Shown: positions 53,403-63,310 of the stretch, one piece after another
Layout of the letters: every line of letters begins with the position of its first letter
Position numbering within the stretch: position 1 is the stretch's first letter
NCBI RefSeq assembly: GCF_008033115.1
Contig: NZ_CP041203.1
Coordinates: 682,001 to 746,000 of the forward strand
DNA: 64,000 nucleotides
Reading direction: 5' to 3'
Source of the DNA: Cellulomonas sp. Y8
GTDB taxonomy: Bacteria; Actinomycetota; Actinomycetes; Actinomycetales; Cellulomonadaceae
Program-made: the position numbers and the translations under genes
Notes under the pieces: model-generated
The model's database searches: none
Told to the model about the DNA's origin: nothing
The model's input: only the letters and a program-made list of their open reading frames with translations

Positions 53403-54449
53403 GTGGCGCGCCGCGCGCTCGACGAGTCGGACGTCCGGGTCCGGCCCAGCCGCCGGGGCACCCGCCCCCGCACCAAGACCCGCCCGGAGCACGCCGACGC
53501 CGACCGTGCGCTCGTCACCGGGGTCGACCGCGGGCGGTACACGGTCCTGGTCGACGCCGACGGCCCGGACGAGCGCGTCGCCGTCGCCATGAAGGCGCGC
53601 GAGCTCGGCCGCGAGCGGGTCGTGCCGGGCGACCGGGTCGACCTCGTGGGCGACACCTCCGGCGCCGAGGGCTCGCTCGCGCGGATCGTCCGGATCGTCG
53701 AGCGCAGCACCGTCCTGCGGCGCACCGCCGACGACACCGACCCGGTCGAGCGGGTGATCGTCGCGAACGCCGACCAGCTCGTCGTCGTGACCGCCCTGGC
53801 CGACCCCGAGCCGCGGACCCGGATGATCGACCGTTGCGTGGTCGCCGCCTACGACGCCGGCATGGACGTGCTGCTCGCGCTCACCAAGGCCGATCTCGCC
53901 GACCCCGCCGCGCTGCGGGCGCTGTACGAGCCGATCGGCGTGCGCGTGGTCGTCAGCTCGCGCACCGACGAGGCCGCGATCGAGGGGCTGGACGAGGTCC
54001 GCGCGGCGCTCGCCGGGCGGATGTCCGTGCTGGTCGGGCACTCGGGCGTCGGCAAGTCGACGCTCGTCAACGCCCTGGTGCCGGACGCGCTGCGGGCCGT
54101 CGGCGTGGTGAACGACGTCACCGGGCGCGGGCGGCACACGTCCACGTCGGCCGTCGCGCTCCGCGTGCCCGGGGAGCCGGGCACCTGGGTCATCGACACG
54201 CCCGGCGTGCGGTCGTTCGGGCTGGCGCACGTCGACCCGGACCACCTGCTGGGGGCGTTCGCCGACCTGGCCGAGATCGCCGAGGAGTGCCCGCGCGGCT
54301 GCACGCACGCCGCCGACGCACCGGACTGCGCCCTGGACGAGTGGGTCGAGGCCTCCCCCGACGAGGCGGCCCGCGAGGCGCGGACGGCCCGGGTGGACTC
54401 GTTCCGCCGGCTGCTCGTGAGCCGCTCGGGTGCGCCGGACGCGGGCTGA
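53403..54449 (+). CDS. rsgA: Ribosome small subunit-dependent GTPase RsgA
   Basis: 348 residues. OB-fold (RALVTGVDRGRYTVLVDADG), then a circularly permuted GTPase: G4 LTKADLAD precedes G1 GHSGVGKSTLVNAL, and G3 is DTPGVRSFGL. The zinc module is EECPRGCTHAADAPDCAL (Cys-Cys-His-Cys). It checks late 30S maturation. GTG 53403 begins soon after the aroA stop, so the two are probably cotranscribed. An Arg-rich N-terminal stretch of ~30 residues is typical of actinobacterial members. Confidence 0.94.
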   Translation: MARRALDESDVRVRPSRRGTRPRTKTRPEHADADRALVTGVDRGRYTVLVDADGPDERVAVAMKARELGRERVVPGDRVDLVGDTSGAEGSLARIVRIVERSTVLRRTADDTDPVERVIVANADQLVVVTALADPEPRTRMIDRCVVAAYDAGMDVLLALTKADLADPAALRALYEPIGVRVVVSSRTDEAAIEGLDEVRAALAGRMSVLVGHSGVGKSTLVNALVPDALRAVGVVNDVTGRGRHTSTSAVALRVPGEPGTWVIDTPGVRSFGLAHVDPDHLLGAFADLAEIAEECPRGCTHAADAPDCALDEWVEASPDEAAREARTARVDSFRRLLVSRSGAPDAG

Positions 54450-54499
54450 CCGGGGCTGACACGGCGTCCCGGACCGTACGGCCCGGATAGGTTGGACCC

Positions 54500-55294
54500 A
54501 TGACCCGGTACGACGACGACCTGCGCCTCGCCCACGTGATCGCCGACCAGGTGGACGCGCTCACCATGTCGCGGTTCAAGGCGCAGGACCTCCGGGTCGA
54601 GACCAAGCCCGACCTGACGCCCGTCTCCGACGCCGACCGGGCAGCGGAGGAGCTCATCCGCGCGCAGCTGTCCCGGGCCCGCCCGCGCGACGCCGTGCAC
54701 GGCGAGGAGATGGCCGACACCGGCCACGGCCCGCGACGGTGGGTGGTCGACCCGATCGACGGCACCAAGAACTTCGTCCGGGGCGTGCCGGTCTGGGCGA
54801 CCCTGATCGCGCTCCTCGACGGCGACGAGGTCGTCGTCGGCCTGGTCAGCGCGCCCGCGCTCCACCGCCGGTGGTGGGCCGCCGTCGGCTCGGGCGCGTG
54901 GACCGGGCGGTCGCTCACGTCGGCGACCCGGATGCAGGTGTCCGAGGTCGGACGGCTGCAGGACGCGTCGCTGTCCTACTCGAGCCTCGGCGGCTGGGAG
55001 GAGCAGGGCCGGCTCGACCACTTCCTGGACCTCACCCGCAAGGTGTGGCGCACCCGGGCGTACGGCGACTTCTGGTCCCACGTGCTGGTGGCCGAGGGCG
55101 CGGTGGACGTCGCCGCCGAGCCCGAGCTCGCGCTGCACGACATGGCGGCCTTGGTGCCGATCGTCACGGAGGCCGGCGGGCGGTTCACGTCGGTGCAGGG
55201 CGTCGACGGGCCGTTCGGCGGCAGCGCGCTGGTGTCCAACGGCAGGCTCCACGGAGCGGCGCTGCAGGTGCTGGACCCGCTGATCGAGCACTGA
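54500..55294 (+). CDS. hisN: Histidinol-phosphatase, inositol monophosphatase-type
   Basis: 264 residues of the IMPase fold. Metal-binding motifs: VHGEEM (Glu), WVVDPIDGTKNFVRGVPVWATLIAL (DPIDGT), and the C-terminal DMAALVPIVTEAGGRFTS. The sequence style (DLTPVSDADRAAEE, TMSRFKAQDL) is that of actinobacterial HisN, which makes histidinol from its phosphate. TAGGTT (54488-54493) is 6 bases before ATG 54500. Sitting after aroA and rsgA it completes a small amino-acid/ribosome block. Confidence 0.9.
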   Translation: MTRYDDDLRLAHVIADQVDALTMSRFKAQDLRVETKPDLTPVSDADRAAEELIRAQLSRARPRDAVHGEEMADTGHGPRRWVVDPIDGTKNFVRGVPVWATLIALLDGDEVVVGLVSAPALHRRWWAAVGSGAWTGRSLTSATRMQVSEVGRLQDASLSYSSLGGWEEQGRLDHFLDLTRKVWRTRAYGDFWSHVLVAEGAVDVAAEPELALHDMAALVPIVTEAGGRFTSVQGVDGPFGGSALVSNGRLHGAALQVLDPLIEH

Positions 55295-55328
55295 CCCGCG
55301 AGGCTCCGCCCCCCGGCCCCCCGTCGCT

Positions 55329-55419
55329 GAGGTCGGCGGTTCGCGCCGAGGTCGGTGGTTCGCGCCGAGGTCGGTGCCTGGAACCACCGATCTCGGCCGG
55401 GACCACCGACCTCGGCGCG
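55329..55419. repeat. Long inverted repeat with nested 19-bp direct repeats
   Basis: Arms 55342-55376 and 55385-55419 (35 bases each) pair at most positions around an 8-base loop; the outermost 18 bp (CGCGCCGAGGTCGGTGGT) are perfect. The left side is itself a tandem: GAGGTCGGCGGTTCGCGCC (55329-55347), GAGGTCGGTGGTTCGCGCC (55348-55366), then a partial copy. It lies between the convergent hisN and DUF6912 genes and may end both transcripts, but resembles a mobile palindromic intergenic repeat. Confidence 0.8.
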
Positions 55420-55465
55420 CCCGTCGCGGGGCGGGTCCGGCAGGACGCTCCGTGGGCGCGGGCCG

Positions 55466-55951
55466 TCAGCGCGGGATGCGGGTCAGCTCGGTCGCGTCGT
55501 ACCAGAGCAGGTCGCGCTCGGCGAGGGAGTCGAGCGCGGCGTCGTCGCCGTCCAGCGCGCGGGCGACCTCGTCCTTGGCAGCGGGCTCGTCGACGTGCGC
55601 GCACACCACCACGTCGAGCGTCGCGGGGGCGGTCAGCGTGACCAGGCTCGCGGCCTCGTCGTCCACGCCGGCGCCGTCGTCCGGCGCGCCGTCGCGCACG
55701 GCGTCGTCCGGCACCTCGACCGTGACCACGAGTCGCAGGCCGGGCGCGTCCGGGCGGGACGCGAGCAGGACGAGCGCGTCGTCCGCGGCCATGAGCTGCG
55801 CCGCGAACTCGACGCCCTCCTCGTCCTCGTCGGGAAGCAGCGCGGTCAGCGCCGGCGTGACCGCGTGCGCGCGGCGCGGGGCCGCGAGCGGGGCGCGGCC
55901 GCCCAGCAGGTCGTCGAGCTCGTCCAGGGTGGCAGGCAGGTAGAGGCGCAC
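55466..55951 (-). CDS. DUF6912 family protein
   Basis: 161 residues beginning RLYLPATLDELDDL, the conserved start of this actinobacterial family, and ending LLWYDATELTRIPR. The protein is acidic (DEDEEGVEF, DGAGVDDEAAS) with alternating strands and helices; no catalytic motif is evident. GTG 55951 is chosen because upstream sequence in frame is low-complexity Gly/Pro and a CACACT box lies 6 bases before it. Function unknown. It is divergent from the leader ORF/Rv3235-family gene. Confidence 0.8.
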   Translation of the reverse strand: MRLYLPATLDELDDLLGGRAPLAAPRRAHAVTPALTALLPDEDEEGVEFAAQLMAADDALVLLASRPDAPGLRLVVTVEVPDDAVRDGAPDDGAGVDDEAASLVTLTAPATLDVVVCAHVDEPAAKDEVARALDGDDAALDSLAERDLLWYDATELTRIPR

Positions 55952-56137
55952 GGGATCAGTGTGCCGCCCCGAGACGATCGCGACGCACATCCCGGACGAA
56001 CCCGGGCGAGTTCCGCGCGTCGTGCGCCGACCCGCCGGTCCCTGTCCCCAGGTTCCGCAGGACTCCCTGGCGCGCGCCGGGCGTGGAGGGGTACATCTGT
56101 GCCGGGCGGCGGGGCCGACCGACCACGGAGGTAGCAC

Positions 56138-56182
56138 ATGAGCAGGTACCGCACCGGCACGACCACGACGGGAGACCCGTGA
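56138..56182 (+). CDS. 14-codon leader ORF coupled to the Rv3235-family gene
   Basis: GGAGG (56126-56131 region) precedes ATG 56138, which opens SRYRTGTTTTGDP and stops at TGA 56180-56182. That stop overlaps the GTG start of the next gene (GTGA). A good ribosome binding site plus an exact overlap argues that ribosomes translate it and reinitiate downstream. The run of four Thr codons (ACG ACC ACG ACG) could allow attenuation-like control. No homolog is claimed. Confidence 0.5.
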   Translation: MSRYRTGTTTTGDP

Positions 56183-56979
56183 GCACCGCGGTCGAGGTGC
56201 GCCTCGTCCCCGCTCCCCCGCCGCTCCCGCCCGAGCCGCCGGAGGCGGTCGAGCCGCGTCCTCCCGCGGTGCGGGGCGACGCCGCCGCGCCCGACGACGG
56301 CACGGGCCGGGCGGACCCGGCGGGACGGGCGGACCCGGCGGACCCGGCGGACCCGGCGGACCCGGCGGGCCGGGCGGGCCCGGCGGACCGGCCGGGCCCT
56401 GACGCGCCGGACAGCACCGCACGGGGGACGAACGCGCGGGAGGACGGGCCGGCGCCGAGGACGGTGCGGTCCGGGAGGTCGGCGCGGCCGCGGCGGCCGC
56501 CCACCACGCGCACCTCCCCGGCCCGGGCGCCCGGCGGCGCTCCGGCTCGCTCGTGGGGCGGGGCGCCGGGCGCCGCACCGGGCGGGGCCCCCGAGCTCGA
56601 CCCGCGGCAGGCGTGCTGCATGGTCGCGCTCGCCGCGGTCGAGGTGCTCGCCGGCAGCCGGCCGCTGGCCCAGCTCGCGCGCTGGCTCACGCCCGAGGTC
56701 TACGACGGGCTCGCGCGCCGGGCCGCCCTCACGGCACCCCGCTCCCGGGTGCTCGACGCCGCCGCGAGCCCGCGCGACGTCGCCGCGGAGCCGACGGACA
56801 CCGTGCCCGCAGGGGCGGCACGGCGCCCGTCGGTCCGGCGCGTCCGGGTGCACCGCGTCGACGCGCACACCGTGGAGGCGTCCGTCGTGGTGGCCCAGGC
56901 CGACCGCGTCCGCGCCGTCGCGGTCCGGCTCACCCGGTCCACCGGGCGCTGGCGCGCGGCGGCGCTCGTCGTGGGCTGA
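56179..56979 (+). CDS. Rv3235 family protein
   Basis: 266 residues. The first ~140 are low-complexity Pro/Ala/Asp/Arg, including an (ADP) repeat encoded by 9-bp GCGGACCCG units near 56330-56375. The C-terminal ~110 residues form the conserved Rv3235 domain (ACCMVALAAVEVLAGSRPLAQLARWLTPEVYDGLARRA and VRRVRVHRVDAHTVEASVVV), a cystatin/NTF2-like alpha-beta fold by appearance. The gene neighbours secA here as in mycobacteria; its function is unknown. The GTG start is set by the overlap with the leader ORF and GGGAG upstream. Confidence 0.82.
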   Translation: MSTAVEVRLVPAPPPLPPEPPEAVEPRPPAVRGDAAAPDDGTGRADPAGRADPADPADPADPAGRAGPADRPGPDAPDSTARGTNAREDGPAPRTVRSGRSARPRRPPTTRTSPARAPGGAPARSWGGAPGAAPGGAPELDPRQACCMVALAAVEVLAGSRPLAQLARWLTPEVYDGLARRAALTAPRSRVLDAAASPRDVAAEPTDTVPAGAARRPSVRRVRVHRVDAHTVEASVVVAQADRVRAVAVRLTRSTGRWRAAALVVG

Positions 56980-56981
56980 GA

Positions 56982-57025
56982 CGACGCCGCCCGCCCACCC
57001 CGGGCGGGGTGGGCGGGCGGCGTCG
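56982..57025. terminator. Bidirectional terminator between Rv3235-family gene and secA
   Basis: A perfect 20-bp stem (56982-57001 with 57006-57025) around a GGGC loop lies in the 56-base gap between two convergent genes. Confidence 0.9.
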
Positions 57026-57035
57026 CACCTCGGGC

Positions 57036-59855
<2,820 letters not shown>

Positions 59856-59874
59856 GTGCACTCCCGACTCGCTG

Positions 59875-59898
59875 CGCCGCACGTGGCCACGTGCGGCG
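59875..59898. promoter_or_regulatory. 24-bp perfect palindrome in the secA leader
   Basis: Positions 59875-59898 read identically on both strands (half-site CGCCGCACGTGG). It lies 20 bases before the secA start and about 30 after the predicted transcription start (TACGAT at 59939-59934). In RNA it would form a strong hairpin next to the ribosome binding site GGGAG; in DNA it would be a dimer site. Confidence 0.7.
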
Positions 59899-59933
59899 TC
59901 CCGGCGTCCCGACCGCACAGCCGGGCCCCGACC

Positions 59934-59964
59934 ATCGTAGGTGAGGCGCGGCGACGTGCAGCAA
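59934..59964 (-). promoter_or_regulatory. Candidate secA promoter
   Basis: Minus strand TTGCTG (59964-59959), 19-base spacer and TACGAT (59939-59934), predicting a leader of ~72 bases for secA. Confidence 0.5.
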
Positions 59965-60018
59965 CCCGGCGCCCCGGTCCGGTGGCCTGCCGGCCACCCC
60001 GCCGCGGCGGTCTGCGCG

Positions 60019-61384
60019 TCAGCCCGCCGCGAGCGCTCCCGCCAGGACCGGGGCGAGCGTCCCGCGCGGCGTGCCGTCCCGGTCCCCCACCGCCACGTCG
60101 TCCAGCCCGAGCCAGGTCGCGAGCAGCCGCAGCTCGGCCGCGAGGTCCGCCGCGACGTCGCCGGGCGCCGAGCCCGGGACCGCCCCCGGCACCGGCCCCG
60201 CGGCCTCCGCCGGGTGCGCGGCGTGCACCCGGAGCACCCCGGCGCGGCGGTCCGCCTTGAGGTCGACGAGCGCGGCCAGGCGCTCGCCGCGGAGGAACGG
60301 CAGCACGTAGTACCCGTGCACCCGCTGCGCCTCGGGCACGTAGATCTCGATGCGGTACCGCAGGCCGAACAGCTCCTCGAGCCGGCGCCGCTCGAACACG
60401 AGCGGGTCGAAGGGGCTGAGCAGCGCGCGGCCGGTGGCGCGGCGGGGCAGGTCGGCGTCGGCGTGCAGGTAGGTCGGCCGGGCCCAGCCGTCCACCTGCA
60501 CCGGGACCAGCGTCCCCTCGTCGACCAGGTCGCCGACGGCCGCCCGGGCGCGCGGACCCTTGATCCGGAAGTAGTCGAGGAGGCAGCGCTCCGAGGCGAC
60601 GCCGTGGGCGCGTGCGGCGATCCGGAGCAGCTCGCGCACCGCGTCGTCGTCGTCGGGCTCGGGCGCGGCGAGCACGTCCGGGGGCAGCACCCGCTCGGTG
60701 AGGTCGTAGCAGCGCTCGAACTGCGGGTTCCGGCGGGCCGAGGCGACCTGCCCCGTGAAGAACAGGTACTCCAGCACCCGCTTGGCCGCGGTCCAGTTCC
60801 AGCCCCACTCCGTGCGGTCCCGCGGCACGGGCCCCTCGACGCGCGCGTGCACCTCGCTGGCCGTGAGCGGGCCGTCGTCGGCGATCATCGCCAGCACGTC
60901 GGCCACGAGCGGCGAGTGCGTCAGCGGCACCTCCCGGATCGAGCCCCACGCGTAGTCGCGGTAGGCGCGCCGCCGCCAGCCGAGCAGCGCGTACGTCTCC
61001 GGCGGGACGTACGAGGCCTCGTGCGCCCAGGTCTCGACCAGCCGGCGGGGCGCCCGGCCCGCGGCGCGGTCGAGGAGCGCCGGGTCGTACGGGCCGACCC
61101 GGGAGAACGTCGGCACGAGGTGCGCGCGGGCGACCACGTTGACGGAGTCGATCTGCAGCAGCCCGACCCGGTCGACGACCTGCTGCAGCTGCCGCATCGT
61201 GGCGGGCCCGGTGCGCTCGGCGCGCGGGCGGTCGAGGCCCTGGGCGCGCAGCGCGACCCGGCGGGCCTGGGGACAGCGACAGCGTGGCCGAGGGGCGGTG
61301 CGCGGTGCCGGTGACGGCGCGGCGGGCGGCGGCGGTGCGGCGGCCGGGGGCGGCGGGCGGCGCGGCGTCGGTGCTGGTGGCCAT
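60019..61384 (-). CDS. Winged-helix DNA glycosylase-like protein (YcaQ/DUF1006 family), frame break near N-terminus
   Basis: About 455 residues. Family hallmarks: [39 protein letters not shown] (catalytic QxD-like region), [49 protein letters not shown] and [15 protein letters not shown]. coli YcaQ and Streptomyces AlkX/AlkZ homologs excise bulky or cross-linked bases. The ATG 61384 frame gives SATLSLS, while the domain continues in another frame after a C4 run (61272-61269); dropping one C joins them. An alternative unbroken start is ATG 61392 with an odd Pro/Arg-rich N-terminus. Confidence 0.85.
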
Positions 61385-61485
61385 CGCCCCATCGTGCCGC
61401 CCGCCACCGACACACGCCGCGGGTGACCGGGGTGCCGGTTGCGAGGTCGCCCTCGCGCCGAGGTCGCTGCGTGCCGCCGGGCGCG

Positions 61486-61524
61486 ACCGCGCCCGCCGAC
61501 CGGAGGGTCGTCGGCGGGCGCGGT
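61486..61524 (-). terminator. Hairpin terminator after hpf
   Basis: Perfect 14-bp stem ACCGCGCCCGCCGA (61486-61499) with TCGGCGGGCGCGGT (61511-61524) and an 11-base loop, 23 bases after the hpf stop and before the next minus-strand gene. Confidence 0.8.
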
Positions 61525-61547
61525 TCCGTGGTGCGGGGGGTCCGGGG

Positions 61548-62240
61548 TCAGCGCTGCGCGGCGGCCCCCGCCGGGGCGGCGACGCCCCCGGCCTGCGGCG
61601 CGGCGGCCGCGCCCTCGCCCGTGCCGATGCTGGTCACCGCGGCGTCGAGCTTGATGATCCCGTAGCTCCAGCCGCGGCGGCGGTAGGCGACGGACGGCTG
61701 CGCGGTTTCGGCGTCGACGAACAGGAAGAAGTCGTGCCCGACGAGCTCCATCTCGTAGAGCGCGTCGTCGATCGTCATCGGCTGGGCGACGTGCACCTTC
61801 TCGCGGATGACGACGGGCGAGTCGCCGAGCGTCGTCTCGACCACCCCGTCCTCGGACGGCTCCGGCGCGGCGGGCTCGGGCTCCAGGTCCTCGAGCGGGG
61901 GCAGCGGGTCGCTCACCGGCGTGGGGACCTTGCCGCGGTGGCTCTTGCGCCGGTCCCGGGCCCGACGGAGGCGCTCCGCGAGCTTGTCGATCGCCAGGTC
62001 GAAGGCCCCGTACCGGTCGTCCGCGCACGCCTCGGCGCGGATCACCGGTCCCTTGCCCACCACGGTCAGCTCGACCCGCTCGGCGGCAGCGGCCTGCCGG
62101 GGGTTGGGCTCGTGGGTCACCTCGACGTCGATGCGCTGCGCCCGGGGGGCGAGCTGCTCGAGCCTGGCGAGCTTGTCCGTCACGTGCTGACGGAACCGCT
62201 CGGGGACGTCGGTGTGACGGCCGGCGACGACGATCTCCAT
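61548..62240 (-). CDS. hpf: Long-form ribosome hibernation promoting factor HPF
   Basis: 230 residues. N-terminal domain (EIVVAGRHTDVPERFRQHVTDKLARLE, RVELTVVGKGPVIRAEA, YGAFDLAIDKLAERLRRARDRRK) binds the 30S decoding region. After a linker the C-terminal dimerisation domain follows (PVVIREKVHVAQPMTIDDALYEMELVGHDFFLFVDAET). The last ~35 residues are an extra Ala/Gly-rich tail. Long HPF pairs ribosomes into 100S particles in stationary phase. ATG 62240 has a strong AGGAGGT 8 bases upstream, and the ~155-base leader is structured. Confidence 0.95.
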   Translation of the reverse strand: MEIVVAGRHTDVPERFRQHVTDKLARLEQLAPRAQRIDVEVTHEPNPRQAAAAERVELTVVGKGPVIRAEACADDRYGAFDLAIDKLAERLRRARDRRKSHRGKVPTPVSDPLPPLEDLEPEPAAPEPSEDGVVETTLGDSPVVIREKVHVAQPMTIDDALYEMELVGHDFFLFVDAETAQPSVAYRRRGWSYGIIKLDAAVTSIGTGEGAAAAPQAGGVAAPAGAAAQR

Positions 62241-62406
62241 GGGGTACCTCCTGGAGGTCCGGGGGCGGGTCGGTGCCCGCCCGGCAGCATGCTCGGAGCG
62301 CCCTCGCGGGGCGCTGGTCTGCGGCACCACCTCCTCGTGCGGGCGTGCCCGTCGAGTCCCGGTACCGGGGGACGTCGTCGCCTCCCGGTGCTGTGGGACC
62401 ACGCTA
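62241..62406 (-). promoter_or_regulatory. hpf promoter -10 and long structured leader
   Basis: TAGCGT (62406-62401 on the minus strand) overlaps the comF stop and would start a leader of ~155 bases. The leader contains strong hairpins such as GCGCCCCGCGAGGGCGC (62309-62325) and GGCGGGCACCGACCCGCCC-type stems before the AGGAGGT. I recognise no riboswitch class. Confidence 0.4.
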
Positions 62407-63180
62407 GCCCGGGTCGGCCGAGGCTTCCAACCAGCCGGTCGGCGATCCCGGCGGACGGGTGACGGCCAGCACCGTCGCACCCACGACCTGCGCCCCCGCG
62501 GCCTCCAGCGCCGACCGGCACGCGGCCAGCGTCGCGCCCGTCGTCAGCACGTCGTCGACGAGGAGGGCGCGGGCACCGACCAGCGCCGCGCACGCCCGCG
62601 GGCGGACCCGGACCCGGCCGGCGAGGTTCGCCGCGCGCCCCCGGGCGCCGAGCCCGACCTGGTCCCGGCCCGCCCCGGCGAGACGCAGCGCGGGCAGCGC
62701 GACGGCCCCGCCGAGCCCGGCGGCCGCCGAGCGGGCCAGCGCCCCCACGAGGTCCTCGCCGCGGCGCGCCCGGCCCCGGGGCGACGCCGGCGCGGGCACG
62801 ACCAGCAGCGGCCCCGGCGCGCCGTCGGCCGCCGCGCCCGCGAGCGCGCGGCGCACCGCCGGGCCCGCCCGGCGCAGCACGGCCCCGAACCACGGCGTCA
62901 CGTCCGCCCGCCCCCGGTCCTTCCAGCCGACGACCGCCCGCCGCACTGCGCCGTCGTTCTCGGCGAGCGCCCACACCGGCACGGTGGTGCCGTCCATCCG
63001 GTCCAGCCGCCCCGCCGCGTGCTCGCACCGCCGCGGCGGCCCGGCGAACGCGTGGAGGCACACGGGGCACAGCGGCCGGCCCGGGACGCCGCACCCGGCG
63101 CACGTGACGGGGAGGACGAGGTCGAGGACCTCGCGGGCGGCGCGGGCGAGCGGGCCGCCGCGCACGGTGGTGACGGGCAC
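62404..63180 (-). CDS. ComF family phosphoribosyltransferase-like protein
   Basis: 258 residues. N-terminal zinc finger (VTCAGCGVPGRPLCPVCL, two CxxC pairs), then a PRTase fold with VVPAPASPRGRARRGED and the PRPP loop ALLVDDVLTTGATL. ComF proteins take part in DNA uptake in some bacteria, but in actinobacteria without competence genes the role is unknown. It lies between lpqB and hpf, as in mycobacteria (Rv3242c). Its stop overlaps the hpf promoter region. Confidence 0.88.
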   Translation of the reverse strand: MPVTTVRGGPLARAAREVLDLVLPVTCAGCGVPGRPLCPVCLHAFAGPPRRCEHAAGRLDRMDGTTVPVWALAENDGAVRRAVVGWKDRGRADVTPWFGAVLRRAGPAVRRALAGAAADGAPGPLLVVPAPASPRGRARRGEDLVGALARSAAAGLGGAVALPALRLAGAGRDQVGLGARGRAANLAGRVRVRPRACAALVGARALLVDDVLTTGATLAACRSALEAAGAQVVGATVLAVTRPPGSPTGWLEASADPG

Positions 63181-63310
63181 CCGACCACCCTCGCGCGGCG
63201 GTGCGGACGTGCGCGCCCCGCGTCCCCGGCGGCGGCACCGGCGGCGCGCCGACGGCCCCTGTGGTCGTCCCGGCGCCCCGGCGCACCGCGGCCCGGCCCG
63301 CTCGGCCCGC

